A DNA stretch of 64,000 nucleotides from Rhodamnia argentea (lineage: Eukaryota; Streptophyta; Magnoliopsida; Myrtales; Myrtaceae). The translations under genes were made by a program, and so were the position numbers. The stretch is from positions 10,168,001-10,232,000 of the forward strand of contig NC_063153.1 in the NCBI RefSeq assembly GCF_020921035.1, given 5' to 3'. The notes under the pieces are model-generated. The model worked only from the letters and a program-made list of their open reading frames with translations, made no database searches and was not told the DNA's origin. Each line of letters starts with the position of its first letter. The first letter of the stretch is position 1. Below are positions 30,419 through 42,300 of this stretch, piece by piece.

Positions 30419-33320
30419 TCAATCATCATTAATTGATGTCCGCTGAAATCTCGACGTGATTACACCCTTAAGATACGACAGGAAGCTTTGGCGGGGATTC
30501 CTGCTGTACATTTCTGAGCATCCTCTACAAGTTTGCGAATTCTCGACGGGCGTGGGAGTGTTGGGCCAGACCAGAAAGGATTGCCTGAGGCTCCCGATGT
30601 CCAGGGTCTGATCGGTCCTCGGTCCAGTACCGACAGCCCAGAGGATTACCGCTAACACGATGACAATGATCTGCAAAAACATGGAGAGGGAAGGAGTGAG
30701 TTCTAGCGCCAAATGCTCTCACTTTCAGATGCACTAGAGTTACAGATGGTAGCTGGAACACAGTTCCCAGAAACAATCGACATACTCCGAAGTTTAAACC
30801 ACTTTTTTTGACACTTTGCTAACAAAGATAGCTGATGAATATCGTAGGAAATAGCGAAAAAATTAGCTTCAGCAAGAAATTAGGTCCAGAAGGAGTTGAC
30901 AGGACAATGGAGGAGAAGGAGAACTCGATTTTTGAGCAAGATTTTCTATGTAAAGCACACAGAACAGACTTGGCGTACATGGTCAAGAATGCGATATGAA
31001 CACACGCTCATTCACATGAAAGAACAAGAAAAGAACAGATTTTCTGGTAGTCACTTGCTGTTCTTCGGGTCGCAAAAGTTAACAGTAATGATCTCAATGC
31101 AGTAAAGATTAAACTGGAGATGATTTTCTACTTCTGTTTGATATTGTCAAAGATTCATTCCTTTCTAAATTCACTGTAGACCTTTTCTTTCGAAACTAAG
31201 AAATGATTAAGAGCATTTCATTCATTCTATTCATAGAAGAATCAGTTACCTGTAGCATCAACGTCAGGAGTACAATCAGGCGACACATTTTTACGTGGAA
31301 GACCACAAAAATCTTGAAACTCACATGGTCCTCCTCAATATACTCCAAAATTAGCTGTGTATAAAGCCAAAGAAAAAAGAGGAGGTATCAAAGAGGAGCA
31401 ACGCCCATCGATCGAAAGCAAAACACATTTCAGTGAGATGTGGAAGCTCATGGCTGCGACTCCACGATGAAACTGTGAGAACTAGAATCAAGAAACGGCT
31501 TCAAGATGCCATTAGACTTTCAGTCTACAGAATGGCCTAACTTTTTGAACTTCAAAGAGTCAAGGCTGTCAAGAACGGACTGTCGGTTTCTGGGCTTATC
31601 ATCAAGAATTTATTTTCATTTACCAAATCCAACTAGTCATTTTACGTGTGAATAATGAAAGCGGAGTGAGGATATCTTACATTATCCTAAAGGTGAAATT
31701 AGCCTCATGGATCATGAGAAATATAATCTGTCCTCAACCAAGAATATGCAGAACACAGGGTGGTCATGTAGGATCATGTCACCTAATTAACAGTTTTTAA
31801 TGCCACAAATGTTTTAAGTTTTTCCTTTCCAGCGGACATTCCTGCCGATGTTTGCTTCCACCAAGTCCAAAATCATAACATGTCCAACAAGATTTCCATC
31901 ATCTCAGAGATAAGGCATGAAAAGAGCTATTGACAAGGTACTAGTAAAAACAAGCTGAACCACGAAAAGTTTTGAGAGAGCATACCTTTGCCCAATTCAT
32001 CTTGAAGAATATCAAGACCAGAACTGTCGCTTCAAGAGAAAGAAGGGATAACAAAGTGATAATGTACTGAATTACTGGTTGAGGATTATCATGAGCGAAC
32101 TACAGAAAACATCAAATACACAAGACACTTGACAGAAGCTCAGGTTCTCTTGAAAGCCAATAAGAATAATGAATTGACCAACTTTGACAGAAAGTATTAG
32201 AGCCTCAATGAAAGTAACTTCATGAAGGAGAGAGTAATGATTGGGAAGGATACGATGCACAAAGAAGAATTGCCAATACAATTAGCAACCGCGTGGCCGA
32301 AAACCGTGCTCAAGCAGACGGCGATACCGACGCCTAAACATGTGTATATAAACCTGTTAGAAGGAAGAACAATACTTATTGTACAATTCCATAGCATCAA
32401 ACGAAAGAACGTTACACAAGAATGAAGCAATGTTCCGCTTCTCAGAGTGGGCATCATGTTATCAAGAAAATGAACTTGATGAGACATCTGAGATATATTT
32501 TCGCGTCTAAATTTTCTTCTGGCACTTCAACCAATGCCTTTGGTACTAGGAAAAATGAGGACTGCTCTCCAATTTGGCGGCGTTCGGAGCTTTTACAAAG
32601 AGATGCTAAAAGATTATGCACAGAATTCAGATATCATCTAACATACTGCCTTATGAAGGCCTGGAAACTATGGTGTTAGCCCAACCACTGTAATAAAGAT
32701 ACAGACTGAAATTGAATAAGACTCTCATTGCCCAAGTCAACCATTTCGATGATTGCGAAAACAAGAAGAAAATTTAACTGGATAATTGGAACCTTCAAAG
32801 GGAAAACAATACCATCAAGACAAGAAAAAACAACAGATTTTATCGAATTCCAGAAATTGGAAAGAAGGAATTGAACTAGGTCTGACATACTGACTGACAT
32901 CTGACGATGACAACATATCATAAACAAATCGACGGGCTTCTTTCATTCAAGAACAGAAGCAAACACAGAGTAGCAGAAACTGCAGGCGCTGCTGTATGAC
33001 AAGCTCTGCAGCAAATTTGGTAATTCCTACTTTAGCATTAGAAAAGAAAAACGTCAAGAGGGACACCCACTGAAGATTAAACCGAAATCTTCAAGTTGTA
33101 TTCGAAAAGGAAAGGTTTTTTTGTTTTTTGCTCTTCTTGTTCTTTCTTTTGCTTACCATGGTCGAGGGAGGTTGGCGACGGTGGGAAGCAGAGCAACACC
33201 GTCGTCCCACATCTTCTCAAGCCAGAGGGAGTATATGATCATGCCGACCCCACAGAGGTTCACGATCACATTCATCGCTCTCATCGTGCTGTGGATGCAA
33301 CACCTGGCACATCCCGCCAT
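30419..33320 (-). CDS. Tetraspanin-like protein, TET18-20/TOM2A-like clade
   Basis: Five exons in transcript order: 33320-33157, 32353-32254, 32066-31986, 31354-31250 and 30670-30419. All junctions are in frame, giving 233 residues. Four hydrophobic segments are visible: TM1 near 15-31 (NVIVNLCGVGMIIYSLWL), TM2 56-75 (FIYTCLGVGIAVCLSTVFGH), TM3 89-110 (YIITLLSLLSLEATVLVLIF) and TM4 about 138-164. A WFIY block opens TM2 and a GHxxA word closes it, as in plant tetraspanins 18-20. The large extracellular loop is only about 25-30 residues and lacks the GCCKP cysteine motif of typical plant tetraspanins, which fits the TOM2A-like group. Tetraspanins organise membrane microdomains. Start ATG 33320 is upstream of TM1 and follows a GA-rich leader. 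The C-terminal tail (residues about 165-233) is unlike anything I know, so the last exon's extent is the weakest part. Confidence 0.75.
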
Positions 33321-35150
33321 AGCCCGCCCGTCACAAACTGTGAAGAAGAAGAAGAAGAAGACGGAGGATGAGATCAGCCCCCGCTTCTATCTTCCCCAAG
33401 CACTTCGCCAATATTTATCAGCTATTCCTAGTGCCCACACAAGGGTGGAGCCAGGAGGGAGGAGGGAGAAGCAGAAACAAGAAAATCAATATTGGGGCGG
33501 AAGGAGAAGCGGTTGGTAGGTGGCGAGGGATGACGAGGTGGGGGGGTAAGTGAGCAGGTGGGAATCGGCATGCGCGACTTACCAGCTTCTTTCTCCTCCT
33601 CCTCCTCCTCGTCGTCTTCATAAAAATGGAAAGAAGAATCCGGCAAGATCACCATCGCGACTGACAAAATAGTGCGATGAATTCCCTTGTCCGGGTCTGC
33701 ATGTCGAAGAAAGATACTCGCGTTTCGCTTCCCCCTCAAGGAATTACCTATCCATCAAGAGCGATGCCACCTGTCAAAAATAATGCGGAGAGAGACAGAG
33801 ACCCACCACCTAATAATAGACGTGTTAAAATGTCATCTATTAATCCATGTGCGATGAAATAAGATGGTATGTTACATCAGCAAGTTATATTCGGTACATG
33901 AGTAGCAAATAGGTTTAGAATGATTAAGTCTACCATAAAATAGGTGTTAAACAGATTTATAACTTACTTAGATCAAATTCAGCCTATTACTATCTCTTCA
34001 TTCTCTTTCACCATTACTCAATCTTGCCCTCACTCACATCGCACTCGTACCTCAATTTAAATATTGAAGTATTTTAACAATATGCACAAAATCGGGTATG
34101 GGTTACTGAATTTGCATTGCATGAAAAATAGATTAAAATTGATTACATGAATCTATTTAGATCAAACCCATCCATTTGATCGGTCTACTTCACAATTAGA
34201 GTCCCAGGGGATGAAACATTAGGTTGCATGTCCCGGTCAAGAAGAAGACTTCTTTTTCCAACCAAGTGAGTCTTCTCGTCCATTTAGTGTTTGTTTTTGT
34301 GTGGAAAAAGGATCGGTTATCTTGTTCTTTTGGGACTTAAAGATGCTTGGCGTTGAATTTATTGTCATTGTGCTTGTCATTGAATTTTCGAGATGGATTG
34401 TGAAGTGGTGGTCAATCGGGTTCTGAAAAAGACGCACGTGTCTTGGGATATGGATTGTTACAGATCCGCAAATAGAGTAGCGGATTAGATCGCAAAATCT
34501 CTTTTTTCCGACAATCTGTCTTTTTCGTGATTACTTAAGCCTCCCCAAGCTCTTTGAGATCTTTTAAGTTTAGATGCCCCTCTTATGGGTTTTTTGTGTA
34601 AGAACTCGTAAATGGGAGGTATCTTTTAGACCCAAAAAAAAAAAAAAACCGAGGTACTATGGGAATTGGAACAGCTCCATCGATTGAATTACTCTCAATT
34701 GTGATTCTTTCATGGCTTATAATCCTTTGTATCAATATATTTTCGCAGGAAAAAGGTTTCACGCTAAAGAAAGTTGCTTGAACATAAACAAGTGTATGCC
34801 AACAACAACAATAGCAGCAATAGCAAAACAACAATAATAACATAGCCCCTCCAACGATTTCATATCCACCAACAATGAAAACCACTTCCCCGAAACCCTA
34901 AACCATCCACCCACCCACTGCTTTGCCCTCCCCTCCCCGGTGCCGGCGGTGCTTGCCATGCCGTCGCCAATTGCCAGCCGTGACCCATTGACTAGGTAGG
35001 CCCTCAGCTTGACCCGGATCTGGCCAAGCTCCGCTGCCATTGAGCTTGACATAAACGAGCTATCGAGCTCGACGCAATCAGGTCGAGCTTTGGTCGAGCT
35101 TGAACATGGTCGTGTGTGTGCACCCGTCGACGGCGGCGCATCGTCGATAG
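33321..35150. other. Intergenic; tetraspanin leader then AT-rich spacer
   Basis: (TTC/GAA)n-like tracts at about 33342-33360 and 33590-33615 lie in the probable leader or promoter of the minus-strand tetraspanin gene. From about 33780 to 35150 I see only AT-rich spacer and short frames. Confidence 0.4.
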
Positions 35151-35500
35151 TGGCTAAACGGGTTTGTCTAATGCTTTCATGTTGTATAAGAATGTGGAAA
35201 GATAAGATCATCCCGATTTTCTTATACAAATGAAAAGTAAGTGACACGACGCGTTATCCCATGATATGTCAAACCAATTCTTAAAGCATAAGTAAATGTA
35301 AGAGAAAGGCAATCGACGTGCCCTCCACCACAGATTCTCAAAGACTTAATTTTCAATTATTGCCAAGATGAATGGACATCGTTGGATGTGACTCGGGTCA
35401 ACATTTCAGCCAACCTGCTCGATTGTTTTGTCAAACGCTTTCATCATGTATGAGAATGCCGAAAGAGAAATTCATCACGATTCTCTCATACAAACGTAAG
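35151..35500. repeat. Two tandem copies of a hairpin-bearing unit
   Basis: A unit starting near GCTTTCAT...GTATRAGAATG...GAAAGA recurs at about 35171-35232 and 35437-35497. Each copy is followed by related sequence that ends in ATTGCC(A/G)(A/G)GATG and TGACTCGG(G/A)TCAACATTTCAGCC. In copy 1 GTATAAGAA pairs with TTCTTATAC; in copy 2 GTATGAGAA pairs with TCTCATAC. A third, shorter relative occurs at about 36695-36750, where GAGAAAAT pairs with ATTTTCTC. Confidence 0.6.
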
Positions 35501-36487
35501 AAAACAGGTAAATGATGTCGCCCACCACCGGGGACACTTCAAAGACACAATTCACAATTATTGCCGGGATGGATGGAGGGATGGATGGATGGATGTCGCT
35601 GGATGTGACTCGGATCAACATTTCAGCCACAACAGCGGGGGTGGGAGCCGAGCCATCGCAATCTCGTTCGTCGGAACGTGAAGCTTTTAAAGAAAAACAT
35701 TATCGAAACGATTTTCACATTCTCTTTCTTTGGTCCAATGAAATCAGAGCGTCGTCGTTATCGGGAGAATCGGGGCTTATACCGGCGGCACGTGTCCATC
35801 ATCAAATGACAATTACTCCTCGCCTTAGAACGCGCTGTCGTACGAGGATGGCTCATGCAACCTGCTGCAGCTATAATTTCTTCGACAAATAATGCCCAAA
35901 CATCCCACGATCACTTTGCAAAATGAACTTACAAGATAATAGACAATGCAATTGTACTGCTGTTACTCAAGACGTTCAATATTACTTTGTTTCCTCCCTC
36001 TGTTTGATTATCAAGACAAGATGTCGGCGGCGGAGGCGGCATAGCACGACCCCATGTCGGGACGCACACGATCCAAACCGATCTGCGTTCAAGAACCCTG
36101 TCGGGAGAACAATCAAACCCATCAGCTCATCAGTTAAACCGAACATGACTAGCTTAAAACACCACAACCGAAAGGGAACATAGCACGTCTGTTGTCACCT
36201 CCGCAAACCTAAAAGAGAATCAATGAGAAAAAACACAAACAGGGCAGGAACAACCAACCCAGTCCACATCAATCCTATCCATAAATCCATGTGTCCTTCC
36301 CCGCTGATGAGCCACCGTCACAGCCGAAGGGGGCCCTGCCGTATCCTAACCGTCGAACATTGAATGGTATACTCCACCTGCATTATTGTGCCCATAGACC
36401 ACAATTCACATTGTAAAGGCCGCGGATTTCCCTCCTGTGTTTCTACCTGTTCAAGTCTCTTATGTAACAGCAGATACAAAAGATAAA
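35500..36487. repeat. Direct duplication, left copy (~1 kb)
   Basis: This block is collinear with 38085-39059. Shared landmarks in order are: CAATTATTGCC..GATGGATG; CAACATTTCAGCCAC; the GTGGGAG(C/T)CGAGCCA block; CGTCGTACGAGGA; GCAACCTGCTGCAGC; the CATCGGCTCATCAGTTAAACCGAA-like block; and the final AACAGCAGATACAAAAGATAA (about 36466-36487). A (GGAT)n run at about 35567-35594 is expanded in this copy. No reading frame is shared, so the block is non-coding. Confidence 0.75.
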
Positions 36488-36746
36488 TCGATATGAGAAT
36501 GAAAAATAGAGATGCTAATCCTAAAATTATCAGAACTCATGATAAATCGATATGAGAACGGAAAATAGAGATGATTTTTCAAAATTTCCCCCCTATAATA
36601 CTATCATTATTGCTATTATCACGTACCATCCTCTTTAATTTGGTGCTGTATATAGATATGATAATTTTTAGCTTCAACAGTTACATTTCACCTAATGCTT
36701 TCATCTTGCATGAGAAAATGCCGAAAGACAAATCACGATTTTCTCG

Positions 36747-37621
36747 GGAAAAAATTCAAATAAGGGCCGATGCGAGATGCAGATCCATATTCTCATAAAA
36801 GGGCTTAGTGCGGATCTCATTTCAAATAAATGCCCGAAATGACCATTTAATTTCAAATAAGGTACTCAAGTAGCTATTTGGTCTCAAGTAAGAGTTTGAG
36901 TTCATCGGCCGGCCAAATCTTCGTCGGCCAATAAGTACATGTTTAGGGTGCGTTTGGTTCAGCTTTCTCAAGGAGCTTTGGGCCTCCAAAGCCCCTTGGA
37001 AAAATGCTGGGTTATTTAACAAGTCTTTTCAAGGGGCATTAGATTAAATGCCAGCCTTGGGAAGGATGAAAATCCAATGCTGGTAGGGATCAACATTGAG
37101 CTTTTGGCATTTTCAGAATGTTGAAGGACACATTGATGAAAATTAGTCAATTACCTATTTTGCCATCAAAACATTACTGAAAATCCATTTTTATCCCTCC
37201 TTTGATACTAAAACTCTCATTATTGTTCATGGAAACCCTAGTAACTGTTCACATGGGGCTGGTGGAGAGCTGGCCAGGAGCCGATGAAGGCCGACGAGAT
37301 CTAAAGAGCCAACCAAGAAGACTCTCTATGGCTGGCCAACGGCCATGGAAGTCTGCTAGATCTAGATAGAAACACGGGTGGAGAAGGAAGAAGAGAAAAA
37401 AGTGAAAAGACACAAGAAAAAAAAGAGTCTCTGAACGAATATGCCCTGATTGTGCTACTGAAATAAACATGTGCTCACTAGCCCGGGAAGATTTGACTGG
37501 CTCGCGAGCTTAAGCCTTTATTTGATACTTAATGGACACTTTCTATCATTATTTGAGATAACATTCACTTCTAAACTTCTTTTGAGAAAACACATTCATT
37601 TTGGATCCTTATTTGGAATTA
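36747..37621. mobile_element. Non-autonomous inverted-repeat element, copy C, probably with a nested insertion
   Basis: The left arm (about 36747-36900) has repeated CAAATAAGG/TCAAATAA words. The right arm (about 37500-37621) has their inverse (TTATTTGATACTTAATG, TCCTTATTTGGAATT). The middle is GC-richer with GGCCGGCC and GCTGGCCAACGGCC words, like the element at 1.4-2.0 kb. Within it, GGGTGCGTTTGGTTCAGC at about 36947 looks like the terminus of another small transposon inserted later; its opposite end was not found. Confidence 0.45.
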
Positions 37622-38045
37622 GGGTAAATAACACATATGGTTCTTGAACATTGACGCAATATGCAATGTGATTTCTAAACTTTAAATTTGTTCAATATGA
37701 TCCATTAACTTTAGTCCAATATGCAATGTCGTCCCTGAATTTTTAATTTATCCAATATAATTCATGATTTTTTTTATACATGTTTAATTTAGTCATTATA
37801 CTATTTATAATGTGTAATGTTATCCTTCTATTAATTCAATTTCAAGAACAATATTGAATATTTTCATAGAGTTTAGGGATTAAACTGAACAGATACCAAA
37901 AGTCTATGGACCACATTAAATAAATGTTCAAGGCGACTACATTTCATATTAGGCTAAAATTTAAAAATCACATTGAATAAATTTGAAATTCAAAAATCAC
38001 ATTATATATTGACCAAAAATCGGGACCATGTATATCATTATCCCC
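37619..38045. mobile_element. MITE-like element with long terminal inverted repeats
   Basis: The left arm begins AGGGTAAATAACACATATGG and contains ATGCAATGTGATTTCTAAAC. The right arm, reverse complemented, reads GGGGATAATGATATACATGG and then ATATAATGTGATTTTTGAAT. The arms match over about 100 bp with scattered differences. The length is about 425 bp, AT-rich, with no coding capacity. Confidence 0.6.
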
Positions 38046-38084
38046 GTAATTTTTCCCTTTTCTTTGTATAAATAAATAATCAGT

Positions 38085-39059
38085 GATCCCATGCACGTGT
38101 CAAACAATTCCTAGAGCTCATGTAAATGTAAAAAGAAGGCAATTTACGTGCCCACCGCCTGAGACTCTCAAAGACGTAATTTCCAATTATTGCCAAGATG
38201 GATGGTTGGATGTGGTTGGACGTGTCGTGGGTCAACATTTCAGCCACTATCGATCAGGTGGGAGTCGAGCCAACGCAACCTTGTCGAAAGTGAAACTTTT
38301 ACAAAAATATTATCGAAACTTTACATTATCTTTTTCCGGTCCCATGAATCACAGCGCGACCTTTATTAGAAGTTTTGGGGCTTATACTGGAGGGGCGAGT
38401 CCATCAAACGACAATTACTCGACGCCTTAAAACGCGTCGTCGTACGAGGACGCCTCGTGCAACCTGCTGCAGCCATAATCTCTTCAAAAAATAATGCCAA
38501 ATATACTGCAATCAATTTACAAAATGAGCTCACAAGATAATAGACGGATTCTCATTTAACATGCAATTCCAGCGCTCTTACTCAGACGTTCAATATTACT
38601 TTATTTCCTTCCCCCTGGTCAGTCATTCATACATAATGTTGGCGGCGCACAACCCCATGTCCGGATGCACGTGACCCAATCGATCTGCTCTTGAAAACCC
38701 TATCGGGAGATCAATCAAACCCATCGGCTCATCAGTTAAACCGAATAGGCTTGGCTTAAACACGATAAACAAAGGAAATATAGCATGTACGTCGTTACTT
38801 CCGCAACCTTAAAGAGAATCAAAGAAAAAAACACTAACACCGTAGGAACAACCGACCCTATCTACATCAATCCCATTCATAAATTCATGTCCTTCCAAGC
38901 TGATGAACCGTCATGACACAGGAAGGGGCCCTGCCTTATCCGTTGAACATGCAATAGTACTCCCACCCATGAACCAATTCATAATGTAAAGGCCGTGGAG
39001 TTTACTCCTGTGTTTCTACTAGTTCAAGTTTCCAATGCAACAGCAGATACAAAAGATAA
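38085..39059. repeat. Direct duplication, right copy (~1 kb)
   Basis: This is the partner of 35500-36487 in the same orientation, with the same landmarks in the same order. It ends with AACAGCAGATACAAAAGATAA at about 39038-39059. Divergence looks like roughly one difference in five bases, with small indels, so the duplication is old. The copy ends about 250 bp from the eIF3l stop codon and may lie partly in that gene's 3' flank. Confidence 0.75.
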
Positions 39060-39312
39060 CACTAGCTTGGTCAACTGTACTGTTAGGAGCTCATTGAAAT
39101 GCCGAAAATAAGTTTAAAAAATTAATTCTAAAACCCGGTGGGCACATTGACTCAGTGAGACCTCCATACTTCCCATGTCTTTTAGCATACAGAGACCCAA
39201 TGCAGTCAAACTAGAAACTACAGAAAAAGGCTGATCGAAGCGCCAAAAAAATGCCGACCTTCAGAGAAAGAGAGCCAGCAGAGGGGACAGACAAATCAAG
39301 AAGACAGTGCGG
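39060..39312 (-). other. Probable 3' UTR of eIF3l
   Basis: This is short non-coding sequence immediately downstream of the minus-strand eIF3l stop codon. Confidence 0.4.
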
Positions 39313-42300
39313 TTAATCCAGCTTAACTCTGTCCATGTCGTTCATCATGCTTTCAAGCTGTCAAAGAAAATATATATAATCATGTAATAATGTCCACCTA
39401 CGCAGCCAATAATTGTCATGAAGACAATTGTTTACACGTACCTTGACAATCTGGCGCAAGAAATAATCTCCATATCTCTTTCCTGGTTTGGATTCGATAA
39501 CATGAATCATGTCCTGCATTAACATGAAATATGAGCTCCAAATCTATGGGAAAGAAATCATTGACAGCAAATGTCAACTTGAGAATTCACTGTGGCTAAT
39601 TGTTGTCAGCCGCAACCTCAATGCAATATAAAAGAACCAACATAATCGATTGTGACATCTCTCTGACCATAAAACACGTACTCATACAACTTCACTGATC
39701 ACGACAGATGTATAGCGCACTAGGAAAACTACCAATGGCAAAACATTCTGCATAACCCTTTCCTCTTCTTAGAAGACATTTGTATCTGGTGATTGGGCAA
39801 AAGCATCCAAAATCTAATATGCTTTGAATTGTAACTCTAATGTCACTCTCTAAGAAGGATAATTTTGCATCACATTGCTATGCTAAGAAATTTTAACAGT
39901 TTCTGCAATGAAGCAGAAAGGACTATCATATTATTTATTTCAATACATACATTTCTTGGGGGTAGGATTAAATAAAAAAGCCTGTATGCTGATTAGGAGG
40001 CGAACAAGACAACAGAAAGCAGTCAGGCTTACATCATCTACAAAGAAATCGATATCGGCATTTGAGATGATCTTTCCATCTGCATCAACAGCATGAGTCT
40101 TGTGCTTATATGTCAACAATATAGTTCTGCAACAGACAAGCAACCCATAGATAAGCAGTGACGACTACATAGGACAAAGCAAAAACAAGATTTATCTTAC
40201 TCCTTACCGTAGAGTGGGTTCATCCACTTCCATATAATTTGCAAGCTTGGCAAGTGAGATTGTTGAATACACTTTCAAGAAAGTCCTGACACCTGATAGT
40301 AATTGCTGCTGCTTCACTTCATAAAGGAACAGCTTTAACTGAAGCCTATAAGCATCCTGGAATAATTGGTGGATGGTGCATCAGGTGTCTAGCAAGTTAC
40401 CAGTCATGTCAAAAAACGGACAAGAGATTGCACAGAACGATGCCTTCAAGACAAAACACGCATGAAAAGAAAATCTGTTTTTCCCAGCACGAGTAGCAGC
40501 GCACTATGACCAGAGGCATACCTATACACGCTCACATGTTGCCTTGCACAATACACACTACATGGGAGAATAGAGATTCTAATGCCATCATTGGACAAGC
40601 AGCAATATATCCCAACCAGCTGAATACCAACATCACATTCACAAGTAAGTACACTCGAGCGCCACCCAAAAAAAATAATAAAATAATAAAATAATAAAAG
40701 ACAACCATATTCGATCCATGAAATCAAGCCTCGTATTAACTTTGTGAATGCCCCAGATAGACAAAACAAATATCAGTCAAACAATTCTTTAGCAAGATGA
40801 AAAGCACTATACGCATCACAGAAAGCTCCAAATAACCACTGAATTTCATTTCCCAAGAGATGAAAATAGGAATTACATACTTGATTGTAGTTTACAGGAG
40901 GCTCCTCAAAGCTTGGAGCTGAGGGTGTGATGAACTTAGGACAGGCATATGAGAAGAGCTCATCATAGATGACGAAAGCCTCCTCATCGTATCTCTGCAT
41001 TCTGAGCATTTTTTCACCATATTTCTCTCGCAACTGAGAGTTCACAGTCTCATCAACAAGCTTCACTTGGGGACAAAGTGAGATACAAAGAGCCAGCAAG
41101 GCATACATCTGCTCGTTCTTCTTGAGTATCTGCTCATACTGTGGAGACTTCTGATGGTATTGCTTTGTCTTATAGATGTATAAGAGAATTTTATTGAACT
41201 CTCGAATTGCATCTACATACCTATTAAAAATTGTCAAGAATTTGGCTCAAAAGGGAGAGATTGCTAAGCTAGCAAACAAAACCAAAGATCACAAGAGAAA
41301 TTTACCTCCGCAGCATAAGGTTCGCAAACCCATAGTGATAAATAGTGGTAATGTGGCTTCCGATAACACTAGTGTAAACACCTTGTTGGCTAATGTCAAT
41401 TGGGAGTAAACACTTCAAGCCAGTCTGATAATCACCTAAAAGACAATGAACTCGTAGCAATCCCACCATGCTGAAATAGCCAAGCACCTTCAACACATTG
41501 CTCCCACCATTGTAATCATACCCATCAGTGGCAGTGAATTGTTCAAGGCCTTCCTTTTCCTGATCCAAGATCTGAATGATCATGGACTTCTCCACAAGTG
41601 CTTGCAAGAAATTGAGCACACCATACACATTCCAAGCCTGCAAATAAATACTATATTACTAACACTACTAATAAACAGGAAACAGGAGCATTTAATAAAT
41701 CTGCAGAAACAAAGGCATACTATGAGTACATGAGCTTGAATTTGAACGTATGTCTTTCAATTGACTTAAGGATAAACTCTCCATAGACATATTCTAAACT
41801 TGAGAATAGGCTTCATGGAGTTGGAACTTCATTATCACAATTCACAACAGAAACCAGAGTTTTTAAACACAGCTCTGGTCTTTAGAACAGATCACGCTAG
41901 CAGTTCACAGGTCACCCCCTAGGTTGAGTTGCAAGGTCATTAGATGCTGACTTCATCTACTTGTTCATATATTAAAAGAAAAAAATCCTAGCGTATCCGC
42001 TATTGTTGTCTAGTTCAGCAGGTTAAAGACACACTAGCCATAATTGTGAGGCGCAGGTCTTTGAGTCACATCCATCAAGCTCCTCATTTGTTATTAAGAA
42101 TGACCAGATCTAAGCTTTAAGTAAATGTCTCATACAAACAAGCAACAGATAAGACTTTAGCTTTGTGGTTGGAGCTCCAAATGTTGTAAACTGGAAAGCA
42201 TTGAATCCCATCTTTTGAAAGCTGATAACTTTTCTTTTAAAAGCAAGTCTATATGAACCAGTCCACTTGGATTTTTCCCTGTTGATCCAACGGTATGACC

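Noticed and set aside
33121-33519. Plus-strand open frame of 132 codons
   Set aside because: It is antisense to tetraspanin exon 1 and its leader; it ends in a lysine run from a GAA-type microsatellite and has no conserved content.
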